Source: Thioalkalivibrio sp. ALE31 (lineage in GTDB: Bacteria; Pseudomonadota; Gammaproteobacteria; Ectothiorhodospirales; Ectothiorhodospiraceae). From it: DNA of 64,000 bases. Position numbers and translations under genes: made by a program. The stretch is taken from contig NZ_KB905027.1 of assembly GCF_000377405.1 (NCBI RefSeq), positions 1-64,000 on the forward strand. The letters run 5' to 3'. Positions 25,607 through 34,822 of this stretch are shown in pieces. Each line of letters begins with the position of its first letter. Position 1 is the stretch's first letter. The notes beneath the pieces were generated by a model. That model was not told where the DNA came from. It made no database searches and saw nothing but the letters and a program-made list of their open reading frames with translations.

Positions 25607-28600
25607 TCAGTCGTTGTCGGCCCCGTCGGTCTCCGCTGCCGGCTCCACCAGCACGCGTACCTGCGGGTCGTCCCAGGGGCCCGTCACCGCGTACTCGACG
25701 CGGGCCGCCTCTTCTATCTGATCCCCGATCCCCAGCACGCGTTCCGCAAGAAGCACCACAACCCCGGTCACGGGGCCGCCCACCAGGGCCCCGACGATCG
25801 GGAGCGCGGTGCGCAGGCTCGGCACGACCACGATCTCGTGATCATAGTCACGTGCCACCAGCCCGGTGCGGCCGCTCAGACGCACCTTGGCCGAGGGTCC
25901 CTCCAGGCGCAGGTCGGGCACATGCAGGTCCCCGTCGCGCAGCACGGCGTCCGCGGTCAGCTCGCTGAAGGTCAAACCCTCGGTGAACACGTCGCGGAAA
26001 TCCAGCCGCAACCGCCGCGGCAGTACGTCCAGGCTGACCAGCCCCAGCAGGCGACCCGCCCCCGGCTCGACATCCGCCAGGCGCCCGTCGGACAGCGACA
26101 GCTCCACGGACCCTGTCAGCTGCGCCAGGCTCGGGGCGTACAGCGGCCCCGGCCAGACGAGCGACAGCGACCCGTCGCCGGCGCCCCCGACCAGGGCCCG
26201 CGACAGCCCCGCCGACCGCAGGGCCGCGCCCCAGTCGTCACCGGACAGGGTCGCATCCAGGCGTGTCTCCGGCAGACCCTCCCCGGACACCCGCCAGATG
26301 CCGACGGCGTCGGCGTGGAGATCGCCTTCCGGGGCACGGACCTCCAGGTCCCGGATCACCAGACCGCTGGACTGCGGCTCCAGGCCCAGTTCGATATCCG
26401 CGAAACGGTAATCGCCCAGCGCCAGGCTGTCGAGCGTCAGGTCCACCGCCGGCCAGGCCCGCGGATCCTCGAAACTCCCGGCCGTGACGGGCTGCACCTC
26501 CGCTTCGGCCTCTTCGCCAGCGCCGGTCCACTCGAGATCGTCCAGAATCAGGTGACGCAGATGCGCCTCCCAGCGATCACGCCCGCCAGCGGCCATCGGG
26601 CGCCAGCGGGCCTCGCCGGCCAGCCAGTCGGACGCCACCTCCAGATCCCAACCCGCGTCCCCGCGCCGGCCCAGAAAGCGCAGCCCGCGCAGGTCCCGCC
26701 CGCTCCAGCGGATACGGTCGCGGATATCCAGTTCCAGGCGCGTCAGCGCCACGGCCTGCTCCGCCTCCTCGGCATCGTCGCCGGCCGCGCCCAGATCCAC
26801 CGCACCGCCCCAGGGGGCCTCGCCCAAGGCCTCGAGCCACGGGTCCACCTCCAGCCGTGGCAGGCGGGCACGCACCGACACACCCGCCCCCGGCAGGGCC
26901 AGGGCGCTGGCCCGGGGAGCGCCGATCTCCAGCGCCAGGGCCTGCAGGGCAACCCCGCGCGCCGCCGTGCGGGGCTCGGCGCCGCGCACGGCCGGATCCT
27001 CGGGGGCAGCAGTCGGGGAGAGACGCAGGTGGGCCCGCAGGACAGAGCCCAGTGTCAGGTGGCCAATGCCCGCGCCGTCATGCCCCAAGGGCAGCGTCAG
27101 TTCCAGCGCGCGGGCCTCCTCCGCCGGCTTGCCGATCGGCTCCGGCCAGTCGATCGCCACACCCACCAGATCCGAGCTCAGGCCCAGACGCACGCCATCC
27201 ACCGCCTGGCCAAGGCGCAGTTGCGCCTCCCACTGCGCCGCACCCTCCAGGTAGGGGGCAAGCTCCGGAAAATCCTCCAGCCAGGGCCCCAGGGGTTGTC
27301 TCCCGCGCGCCGTGAGCCGTGCGGTCTCGCCATCCAGGGGCCAGTCCGCCCCCAGGGTGACGGTCTCGTCATGGACACGCGCGGTCACATCCTCCGCCGC
27401 GATGCGATCGGCGGTATCGAACCGGACCTGGCCCTCGACGGCCTCCAGCACCGCGGGCCAGCCCGGGACCTCGGCGCGCGTGCCCTGGAGATCCAGCGTG
27501 CCGGCGACCCGCGTCTGGTCCATGCGCCCCTCCTGCAACGGCAGGGTCAGGGAGAGCCCCAGCCGGGTCGGGCCCGTCAGGCGCGCCTGATCGCGCAGTT
27601 CCGCCGCCTCCTCCAGCAGGTCGGCCTGACGCAGATAAGTCAGCAGATCAGCGGCATCACCCTCGGCCGTGCCCTCCAGTTCGAGGACCGCGTTCTCCAT
27701 ATCCTCGATCCCGATCCGGGTGGCATGCACCTCGGTGTCGAGGATGCGACCCCGCGCGTCCTCGGCGCGGAAGCCCGCGTTGTGGAACAGCAGCCGCCCG
27801 CCGACGTCCTCGGCCCTGGGCCAGCCCTCCTGGTAGTCGAGGATGCCCGCCTCGACATCCGCCCACAGGTCGAACACCCCCTCGCCGTCGGCAAACGGGA
27901 AGTCCTCTCCGCGTCCCCGGTAGGCCATGCCGCCCCCCGTGGAGACCCCGGTCACGATGCTGTCCACCAGCCACTGATAAGTGTTCTCCGGCAGGTGATA
28001 CAGCGGCAGGTAGCGCGCGGTACGGTCGCCGTTGGCACGCAGGATGTCCATGGCGATATCGACCCGCGGGCCGGCCGCGTGCCCGTCCAGCCGCATCCGC
28101 ATGCGCCCGCGTACCGCGGCGTCGGCATTCGCGGCATTCAGGCCCTCGCCCGCCAGATGCCAGTGCCCGGAGTCGTCACGCTCGGCGCGCAGGCGGCCAC
28201 GGGCGGTGTCCAGCACCACCGGCTCGGCCAGTACCCGCGGCAGATCGATCTCCAGGTCGCGGCTGTCCAGCAGCAGTTCCACGCCGCCGCGACGCCACTG
28301 CAGGTAGCCCGCCGCCCCCTGCACCCCGAGCCCATGCCCGGCGGCCCGCCAGCCGAGATCCCGCACATCGGCCTCGGCCCAGACCGGCTGCAGCCGGTCC
28401 GACTCGCGGCGCGCCTCGAACCGGGCCAGGTCCAGTGTTCCGCGCGGATGGAGGTCGGCGATACGCTCGGCCAGCTCGGGCGCCGCCTGGCGCAGCAGGG
28501 TGAGCAGGGGCGCGTAGGGCTCGACGTCGACATCGCGGGCCGCCAGCTCCACCGCATCCACCACCAGCGCGCGGGGCTCGCCCTCCAGGCGGTAGGCCAG

Positions 28601-29533
28601 GCGCAGGTCCCCGGAACCCGGCCGCGTCCCGCTCCAGGACGACCGGTGCCGACCGTCCCGGACCCGCCAGTCGAATCGATGGCCGATGGCCGGACCGTCC
28701 GGTTCCCCGGCCAGGCTAAGAGTCGTCTCGTGATCCCCGCGCAGCCAGGCCATGCGGCCATCGTCGAGCGCACCCCACAGGCGCAGCGTCGCGGTGCCCT
28801 CGGGCGCGGGCCAGCCCAGGTAGGCCAGCCACGGCTGCCAGGCGGTCAGGTCCACCGCATCCGCTTCGAGGAAGAAACGCGCATCGCGCAGATCGGCCGC
28901 CGGCGCCTGCAACCCGAGCACGAAATGCCCACCCGCGTCCGGCGCGTCCAGGGCCCCGTCGAGAAACAGCCGCAGCGAGCCGTCGTGCGCCGTGCGCAGG
29001 GCCGCCCGGTCCAGCCGCGCGGCGGACTCCAGGCCCGCGCCGCGGTCCTCCCAGATCAGCCGGATCGCCTCCGCCTCGACATCGGGCCACTGCGCCACCG
29101 GGATGGTGAGCAGCCGCCCCTCGCCCATGCCGATCTCGCGCCCGTGGAGAGAAAACCGGCCATCGGCATGGCGCACCAGGCGCAGGTCCACCCCCTCGAC
29201 CCGCACCGCCAGCGCCGGATGCCGGCTGCGCAGGCTGGCCCCGGCACTCAGCGATATCCCGAGGCGCTCGATGGCAACCGGCTCGCCCTCGGGCATCGCC
29301 ACCCGGACCTCCCGCGCCACCAGCGCCGGGGACCAGCCGGCCCAGCCCAGTTCGATGCCCGCGGCGGAGACCTCGCGCTCAAGCTGCTCGCTGGCGGTCG
29401 CCTCCACCCAGGCGTGCAGGCCGTCCCAGTGCGGCAACGCCAGGCGCAATGCCAGGATGGCGATCACCAGTGTCAGCACCAGGGCCAGCAGGATCCCCAG
29501 GGCCACCCGTACACTTTGTGAACGGATGCTCAT
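25607..29533 (-). CDS. yhdP: YhdP/AsmA-like envelope protein
   Basis: A very large protein of 1308 residues with one N-terminal membrane helix (residues 8-30), then long beta-rich repeats. The E. coli homologue is 1266 residues long. YhdP-class AsmA-like proteins bridge the periplasm and support phospholipid transport to the outer membrane. The C-terminal part, with LLGLVSLDVLPRRLRLDFRD and VGALVGGPVTGVVVLLAERVLG regions, is the conserved family end. It follows rng on the same strand, as in other Gammaproteobacteria. Antisense open frames of similar length are GC-driven artefacts. Confidence 0.9.
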   Translation of the reverse strand: MSIRSQSVRVALGILLALVLTLVIAILALRLALPHWDGLHAWVEATASEQLEREVSAAGIELGWAGWSPALVAREVRVAMPEGEPVAIERLGISLSAGASLRSRHPALAVRVEGVDLRLVRHADGRFSLHGREIGMGEGRLLTIPVAQWPDVEAEAIRLIWEDRGAGLESAARLDRAALRTAHDGSLRLFLDGALDAPDAGGHFVLGLQAPAADLRDARFFLEADAVDLTAWQPWLAYLGWPAPEGTATLRLWGALDDGRMAWLRGDHETTLSLAGEPDGPAIGHRFDWRVRDGRHRSSWSGTRPGSGDLRLAYRLEGEPRALVVDAVELAARDVDVEPYAPLLTLLRQAAPELAERIADLHPRGTLDLARFEARRESDRLQPVWAEADVRDLGWRAAGHGLGVQGAAGYLQWRRGGVELLLDSRDLEIDLPRVLAEPVVLDTARGRLRAERDDSGHWHLAGEGLNAANADAAVRGRMRMRLDGHAAGPRVDIAMDILRANGDRTARYLPLYHLPENTYQWLVDSIVTGVSTGGGMAYRGRGEDFPFADGEGVFDLWADVEAGILDYQEGWPRAEDVGGRLLFHNAGFRAEDARGRILDTEVHATRIGIEDMENAVLELEGTAEGDAADLLTYLRQADLLEEAAELRDQARLTGPTRLGLSLTLPLQEGRMDQTRVAGTLDLQGTRAEVPGWPAVLEAVEGQVRFDTADRIAAEDVTARVHDETVTLGADWPLDGETARLTARGRQPLGPWLEDFPELAPYLEGAAQWEAQLRLGQAVDGVRLGLSSDLVGVAIDWPEPIGKPAEEARALELTLPLGHDGAGIGHLTLGSVLRAHLRLSPTAAPEDPAVRGAEPRTAARGVALQALALEIGAPRASALALPGAGVSVRARLPRLEVDPWLEALGEAPWGGAVDLGAAGDDAEEAEQAVALTRLELDIRDRIRWSGRDLRGLRFLGRRGDAGWDLEVASDWLAGEARWRPMAAGGRDRWEAHLRHLILDDLEWTGAGEEAEAEVQPVTAGSFEDPRAWPAVDLTLDSLALGDYRFADIELGLEPQSSGLVIRDLEVRAPEGDLHADAVGIWRVSGEGLPETRLDATLSGDDWGAALRSAGLSRALVGGAGDGSLSLVWPGPLYAPSLAQLTGSVELSLSDGRLADVEPGAGRLLGLVSLDVLPRRLRLDFRDVFTEGLTFSELTADAVLRDGDLHVPDLRLEGPSAKVRLSGRTGLVARDYDHEIVVVPSLRTALPIVGALVGGPVTGVVVLLAERVLGIGDQIEEAARVEYAVTGPWDDPQVRVLVEPAAETDGADND

Positions 29534-29681
29534 TTCTCACCCGTCCAATCACAGCGCGGCCTGCCCGGCCGACCGGGACCCCGATCCATGCTGGGTCCGC
29601 ACGCGTGCTTCACCTTGGTGTCTCTCCCTCCCCGCTGGCGACAATCGCCCGCACCGGGCGAGCATCTAGACTAGGTATAGC

Positions 29682-31220
29682 TCAGACGAAGACCACGTCG
29701 AACTGTTCCTGGGTGTAGAGCGTCTCCACCTGGAAGCGGATGGGGATGCCGACAAAGCTCTGCAGCTCCGCCAGCGCGGCGGATTCCTCGTCCAGCAGCA
29801 GGTCGATCACGTTCTGCGACGCCAGGACCCGCAGCTCGCGCGCGTCGTACTGGCGCACCTCGCGCAGGATCTCGCGGAACAACTCGTAGCAGACGGTCTC
29901 CGCCGATTTGAGGTAGCCGCGCCCGCCACAGACCTGGCAGGGCTCGCACATCTGGTGCTCCAGGCTCTCGCGGGTACGCTTGCGGGTCATCTCCACCAGC
30001 CCCAGCGGCGAGACGTCGCAGATCTGCGTCTTCACGTGATCCCGTTCCAGCGCCTTTTCCAGCGCTCGGATCACCTGGCGCTTGTGCTCGTCGTCCTGCA
30101 TGTCGATGAAATCGATGATGATGATCCCGCCGAGATTGCGCAGGCGCAGCTGGCGCCCGATGGCCTGGGCCGCCTCCAGGTTGGTCTTGAAGATCGTCTC
30201 CTCGAGCTTGCGATGGCCGACAAAGCCGCCGGTGTTGATGTCGACCGTGGTCATCGCCTCGGTCTGGTCGAAGATCAGGTAGCCACCGGACTTCAGCTCC
30301 ACCTTGCGCTCCAGGGCGCGGTGGATCTCCTCCTCGACGTTGAACAGGTCGAAGATCGGGCGCTCGCCGGGGTAATGCTCGATGTGCCCGATCAGTTCCG
30401 GCAGGTAGCGTTCGACGAAGCTGCAGACCTTCTGATAGGTCTCGCGCGAGTCGATACGGATGCGCTCGATATCCACTCCCACCATGTCGCGCAGGATGCG
30501 CTCGACCAGCGGCAGGTCGGCGTAGACCTCGGTCCCCGGCGGCGCGCTGGCGGCCTGCTCCTGCAGGCTATCCCAGACCTTCTTCAGGAAGGCGGTATCG
30601 TTGTACAGGGCCTCGTAGTCGGCCAGCTCCGCGGCGGTGCGCACGATGAAGCCGTGCTGCGGGGCCAGCTCGTCACGCAGCTGCTCGATGGACTCGCGCA
30701 GCCGCGCGCGCACGCCCTCGTCCTCGATGCGCGTGCTCACCCCGACATTCGACTGGTTCGGCATCAGCACCAGGTTGCGCGACGGCAGCGTGATGTAGGT
30801 GGTCAGGCGCGCGCCCTTGGACCCCAGCGGGTCCTTGACCGCCTGGACCAGGACGTCCTGCCCCTCGCGCAGCAGTTCGCGGATGCCCTCGCGCGCCGGC
30901 GCCGCGCCGCCATTGGCGGTCCCGTTGCCCGCGGCGGTTGCCGGGGCATCCCCGCCCGACAGCGCATTGCCATTGAGCTCCTCGCGCTCCACCGGCGCCA
31001 CGTCGGAGGCGTGCAGGAAGGCGGTGCGCTCCAGGCCGATGTCGACAAAGGCTGCGTCCATGCCCGGCAGCACGCGCACCACCCGGCCCTTGTAGATGTT
31101 GCCCACGATCCCGCGGCGACGGGTGCGTTCCAGGTGCAGCTCGGTCAGGACGCCGTTTTCCACCAGGGCCACACGGCTCTCCTGGGGCGTCACATTCATC
31201 AGGATCTCGGTTCCGGTCAT
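29682..31220 (-). CDS. rng: ribonuclease G
   Basis: RNase E/G family endoribonuclease of 512 residues that matures the 16S rRNA 5' end and decays some mRNAs. It starts MTGTEILMNVTPQESRVAL. The S1 domain (about residues 35-125) carries an Ala/Gly-rich insertion around residues 85-105 absent from E. coli Rng. Catalytic metal ligands are in TTVDINTGGFVG and IIIDFIDM. The Zn-link is CEPCQVCGGRG. It lacks the long C-terminal scaffold of RNase E, which identifies it as RNase G. The usual upstream neighbours mreBCD and maf are absent; an AI-2E permease lies there instead. Confidence 0.95.
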   Translation of the reverse strand: MTGTEILMNVTPQESRVALVENGVLTELHLERTRRRGIVGNIYKGRVVRVLPGMDAAFVDIGLERTAFLHASDVAPVEREELNGNALSGGDAPATAAGNGTANGGAAPAREGIRELLREGQDVLVQAVKDPLGSKGARLTTYITLPSRNLVLMPNQSNVGVSTRIEDEGVRARLRESIEQLRDELAPQHGFIVRTAAELADYEALYNDTAFLKKVWDSLQEQAASAPPGTEVYADLPLVERILRDMVGVDIERIRIDSRETYQKVCSFVERYLPELIGHIEHYPGERPIFDLFNVEEEIHRALERKVELKSGGYLIFDQTEAMTTVDINTGGFVGHRKLEETIFKTNLEAAQAIGRQLRLRNLGGIIIIDFIDMQDDEHKRQVIRALEKALERDHVKTQICDVSPLGLVEMTRKRTRESLEHQMCEPCQVCGGRGYLKSAETVCYELFREILREVRQYDARELRVLASQNVIDLLLDEESAALAELQSFVGIPIRFQVETLYTQEQFDVVFV

Positions 31221-31299
31221 GCGTTCTTCTTGTTATCGAATGGGGACCAACCAGCCGCCGGGCCCGCGGGCGGGCGCGGCGGAGGTCCGGGATTTCGGG

Positions 31300-32409
31300 C
31301 TACTTGGTGACGGCTTCGGCCGAACCGGCCTCGCCGTCCGTCGAGGTTTCGGGCGGCGGGTGCTGGGCTCGCGGCCAGGACTTGATCACCGCATGCACCA
31401 GGGTCGCCAGCGGGATGGCGAAGAACACCCCCCAGAGCCCCCAGATGCCGCCAAACACGAACACCGCGGCGATAATCGCCACCGGGTGCAGGTTGACCAC
31501 CTCGGAGAACAGCAGCGGCACCAGCACGTTGCCGTCGAGGAACTGGATCACCCCGTAGGCGATCAGCACCCAGGCGAACTCGGAACTCAGGCCGAACTGG
31601 AAATAGGCGACCGCGGCCACCGGGATGGTCACCACCGCCGCCCCGATGTACGGGATGATCACCGAGATGCCCACCATGAACGACAGCAGCACCGCGTATT
31701 CCAGCCCGAACCAGTTGAAGGTCAGGAAGGTGACCGCCCAGACGATCACGATCTCGATGAACTTGCCGCGCACGTAGCTGGCGATCTTCAGGTTCACCTC
31801 GCGCCACACCTGGCTGGCCAGGTGGGTATCCCGGGGCATGAACCCGCGCACCCAGCCGAGGATCAGGTCACGGTCCTTCAGCATGAAGAACACCATCAGC
31901 GGGACCACGATCAGGTAGATCACCACGTCCACGATGTGCCGCGCCGAGGACAGCGAGAAGGACACCACGCGCTGCCCCAGCAGGGTCGCCTCGGCGCGGA
32001 TCGCCCCCATCAGCTCGAGGACCTGTTCGTCGGTAATCAGCTGCGGGTAGCGCTCGGGGAGCTGCAGCAGCAGCTTCTGGCCCTCCGAGATCATGCCCGG
32101 CAGCTCGCGCACCAGCTGGGTGACCTGGGCCGACATCAGCGGCACCACACTGAACAGCGCCGCAACGGTGAGTGCCAGAAAGGCCAGCAGCACGCAGGTG
32201 ACCGCGAGGATACGCGGGATGTGCCAGAGGACCAGCCTCCGTACCGCGCCCTCCAGCAGGTAGGCAATGATCAGCGAGGCCAGCAGCGGCGCCAGGATAC
32301 GCCCGGCAAAGATGATGACCAGGAATCCCGCGAGCAGCAGAAACGCCAGGATCACCACCTGCGGATCGGTGAAATGACGCTGGTACCACTGACGCAGGAT
32401 GTCGATCAT
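31300..32409 (-). CDS. AI-2E family transporter
   Basis: Polytopic inner-membrane protein of 369 residues with about eight helices. It shares the family layout of paired N-terminal helices, a central extramembrane helical part, and C-terminal helices containing VIIPYIGAAVVTIPVA and GNVLVPLLFSEVVNLHPVAII. The substrate is unknown. Its start overlaps the stop of the 161-residue hypothetical gene (ATGA), making it the third gene of a coupled trio with a degenerate amidotransferase. It is the second family member in the window. Confidence 0.87.
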   Translation of the reverse strand: MIDILRQWYQRHFTDPQVVILAFLLLAGFLVIIFAGRILAPLLASLIIAYLLEGAVRRLVLWHIPRILAVTCVLLAFLALTVAALFSVVPLMSAQVTQLVRELPGMISEGQKLLLQLPERYPQLITDEQVLELMGAIRAEATLLGQRVVSFSLSSARHIVDVVIYLIVVPLMVFFMLKDRDLILGWVRGFMPRDTHLASQVWREVNLKIASYVRGKFIEIVIVWAVTFLTFNWFGLEYAVLLSFMVGISVIIPYIGAAVVTIPVAAVAYFQFGLSSEFAWVLIAYGVIQFLDGNVLVPLLFSEVVNLHPVAIIAAVFVFGGIWGLWGVFFAIPLATLVHAVIKSWPRAQHPPPETSTDGEAGSAEAVTK

Positions 32410-32891
32410 CGCGACGCTCCTCCCGCCTCCGGGTCATCCCCGTCCGCGGAACGGGTCGGGTCCTGGGCCACCGCCTTCTCGTAATGGGTACGGAAGACGA
32501 CCTCCAGCTCGTCGATCACCTCCACCGCCGGGCGCCCCTGCATCACGTGCTGGCCCATCAGGGCCGAGGTCTCGTTCAGCAGCTTGGAGCGATCCAGCAT
32601 GTGGTAGGTGGCGGACAGGCGGCGCATGGCCTTGATCACCGACTCGCTCTCCGGCCGCGGAATGGGCTCCGGCTCGGGCACCGGCTCCGGTGCGGGGGCC
32701 GGCGATTCCTGCTCCAGAAAGCGGGCAAACTTCAGCAGGCTGGCCTGGTCCTCGGGCGACAGCCGCGCCGCGATCTCGGCGATCGCCCGCGCCGGGTCCT
32801 CGCGGCCCTTCTTGCGCGCACCCCCCAGCACCGAGCCGAGATCGCCTCCCGACAGACCGCCATCGCTGCCCATGCCCAGTGGAGGGATCAT
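32406..32891 (-). CDS. hypothetical protein coupled to degenerate amidotransferase
   Basis: A 161-residue soluble protein of unrecognised family. It has a Gly-rich start (MIPPLGMGSDGG), a charged helical part (residues 28-62), a proline/glutamate-rich linker (PAPAPEPVPEPEPIPRPES, about 65-83) and a helical C-terminal region. The ATG overlaps the stop of the gene upstream and its own stop overlaps the AI-2E permease start, so all three are translated as a unit. No function can be given. Confidence 0.65.
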   Translation of the reverse strand: MIPPLGMGSDGGLSGGDLGSVLGGARKKGREDPARAIAEIAARLSPEDQASLLKFARFLEQESPAPAPEPVPEPEPIPRPESESVIKAMRRLSATYHMLDRSKLLNETSALMGQHVMQGRPAVEVIDELEVVFRTHYEKAVAQDPTRSADGDDPEAGGASR

Positions 32892-33634
32892 CCCTCGTCC
32901 TCGATCTTCAGGCTGAACACCGGCATCTTGCGGCGTTCCTGCATCAGGCCCAGCGCCTTCACCAGCGCCACGATCACGTCCTCGGTCACCTTCTGCATCT
33001 CGCCCCATTCCATGCGCGCCTCGCCCAGGAGTTCGCCCATGTTCGGCGGCGGGTTGTGACGCGCCTCCATGATGATGTCCTCGAGCATCCCGGGCTTCAT
33101 CTCGGGTCGAAACAGCATGCCATAGGTCAGTTCGTCCGGCCGGATCGCCAGCCAGTCGCCGTCGCCGTCCACCAGTACCGGCTGCACGCCGTCCGGCAGG
33201 TCGACCCGGCCATTGACCAGTTGCAGCACCCGCCGGCCATCCAGGGCCTCGGCGAGTTCGTCGCCCTCGCCCGCCGCGGTCTTGTGCGCGGTCACGAAGC
33301 GCGCGCGATACATCGGGTCCTCGTGGGCGGTGCCACCGGCCTGCTCGGCCACCAGCAAACCGCCCATGCCGATCCCGACCACCGGGCGCTTCGAACGGCG
33401 AAAAATGTCGATCAGCGACAGCTCGTCCGGGACCTGCGGGTTCTCCTCGTGATCCGCGGTCGGCCAGGCGCCGCCCAGCAGCCACAGCCCGTCGAACTGG
33501 GCCGCGGAACCGGGCAGGTCCTGCCCCACGAACGGCCGATAGTAGGAAAAGCCGATATCGCGTTTTTCCAGCTGTGACTCGATCAGTCCGAGAAACTCGG
33601 AATAGGTATGCTGCACTACGCAGTAGTTCTTCAT
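32888..33634 (-). CDS. class I glutamine amidotransferase-like protein lacking catalytic Cys and His
   Basis: A 248-residue protein with the class I amidotransferase fold pattern: LWLLGGAWPTADHEENPQVPDE, then the nucleophile elbow. At residues 87-92 the elbow reads GIGMGG, where active enzymes have Cys (GICLGG). The later His of the HPE motif is replaced in MLFRPE (173-178), while Glu is kept. It is therefore probably catalytically dead and may act as a binding or regulatory protein. It heads a translationally coupled trio with a hypothetical protein and an AI-2E permease. Confidence 0.75.
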   Translation of the reverse strand: MKNYCVVQHTYSEFLGLIESQLEKRDIGFSYYRPFVGQDLPGSAAQFDGLWLLGGAWPTADHEENPQVPDELSLIDIFRRSKRPVVGIGMGGLLVAEQAGGTAHEDPMYRARFVTAHKTAAGEGDELAEALDGRRVLQLVNGRVDLPDGVQPVLVDGDGDWLAIRPDELTYGMLFRPEMKPGMLEDIIMEARHNPPPNMGELLGEARMEWGEMQKVTEDVIVALVKALGLMQERRKMPVFSLKIEDEG

Positions 33635-33765
33635 GTCGCGTCAATCCTGATTTTGTATTCGGGTCCGGGCGAGGGAAACACGGATCGGGGCCGGCTCGCG
33701 GCGGTGTCACTCCGACCGGCGAACAACGCACATGACGGTGGTGCCGTTGCCCGGCACCGCGCACC

Positions 33766-34674
33766 TCAATCCCGGTTTTCCTCTGCCGTGCAGTATCCGC
33801 GCAGGAACTGCATCAACACCTCCAGCGTGGGCACGCGGAACTTCTGCCGCGCGTGCACCAGGGAGATCGGCCGCTCCAGCGGCGGTGACAGTGGCAGTGC
33901 CACCAGTTCGCCCAGTTCCAGCTCCTTGGCCACCACCGCCTCGGACAGCACCGAGAGCCCCATACGGGCCACCACCGCGCCCTTGATCGCCTCCGAACTG
34001 CCCAGCTCCATGCAACCCCGCAGGCTGCTGCGGTCGTACCCGGCGCGCCCAAGGTACTCCATGATGACCTCGCGGGTCCCGGAACCCTCCTCGCGGCATA
34101 TGAATGGACGCTCGATGAAGTCCGCGACGCGGACGCTCTCGCGCGTGGCCAGTTCGTGATCCGGCGGCACGATCAGGCGCAACTGATCGACCAGGCAGGG
34201 CTGCACCTGCAGGCTGCGGTGAGTCACCGGGGCCTCGACAATGCCGAGATCCACGCTGCCCTCCTCGACCATGAGCACCACGCTCTCGGTATTGCCCACC
34301 CGCAGGCGGATGCCGATATCCGGATGCCCGCGGCGAAAGGCCCCCAGCAGGGCCGGCAGCATGTACTCCGCCACCGTGGTACTGGCCCCGATCACCAGCG
34401 CCCCGCCATTCGCGCCCTTCAGCTCGCGCAGGGCGGCCTCCAGCTCGCCGTAGGTGTCGAAGATGCGTTCGGCATAGCGCTGCACGAGCCGCCCGGCATC
34501 GGTCAGTGTGACCCGATTGTGATTGCGATCGAACAACCGGGTATCCAGCTGTTCCTCCAGCTGCCGCACCTGGAAGGTCACCGCCGGCTGCGTCATGTGC
34601 AGCACCTCGGCGGCGCGGGTGAAGGACAACAGGCGCGCAACCGTTAGAAAAACCTGCAACCGCCGATCAGCCAT
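33766..34674 (-). CDS. LysR-family transcriptional regulator
   Basis: DNA-binding regulator of 302 residues. The N-terminal winged HTH (residues 1-62) is FTRAAEVLHMTQPAVTFQVRQLEEQL-like. An effector-binding domain follows from about residue 90 (GALVIGASTTVAEYMLPALLG). The sequence resembles the CbbR/YeiE/CysL-type branch, which often controls sulfur or carbon assimilation. No carboxysome or RuBisCO genes are in view, so the target is unknown. It is divergent from the EAL protein at 34823, with 148 bp between the starts. Confidence 0.9.
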   Translation of the reverse strand: MADRRLQVFLTVARLLSFTRAAEVLHMTQPAVTFQVRQLEEQLDTRLFDRNHNRVTLTDAGRLVQRYAERIFDTYGELEAALRELKGANGGALVIGASTTVAEYMLPALLGAFRRGHPDIGIRLRVGNTESVVLMVEEGSVDLGIVEAPVTHRSLQVQPCLVDQLRLIVPPDHELATRESVRVADFIERPFICREEGSGTREVIMEYLGRAGYDRSSLRGCMELGSSEAIKGAVVARMGLSVLSEAVVAKELELGELVALPLSPPLERPISLVHARQKFRVPTLEVLMQFLRGYCTAEENRD

Positions 34675-34822
34675 GCCGCCCCGTCCTGGAGAATAAAGTC
34701 CGTACCATCCCCGGATGCTACCAAGCCCCCGCGACGGGCAACAGCGACCCGCCGCCCGGATGCATCGGCCCGGATTATGCCCCCGCCCGCGCGAGAAACG
34801 TCTATAAGGGAATCACGACATC

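Noticed and set aside
25550-29521. A plus-strand open frame of about 1320 codons opposite yhdP
   Set aside because: It mirrors a conserved gene on the minus strand; the product is compositionally biased, with no domain I recognise.
34675-34822. LysR operator between the LysR gene and the EAL gene
   Set aside because: No clear T-N11-A palindrome with supporting symmetry was found, so no site is annotated.
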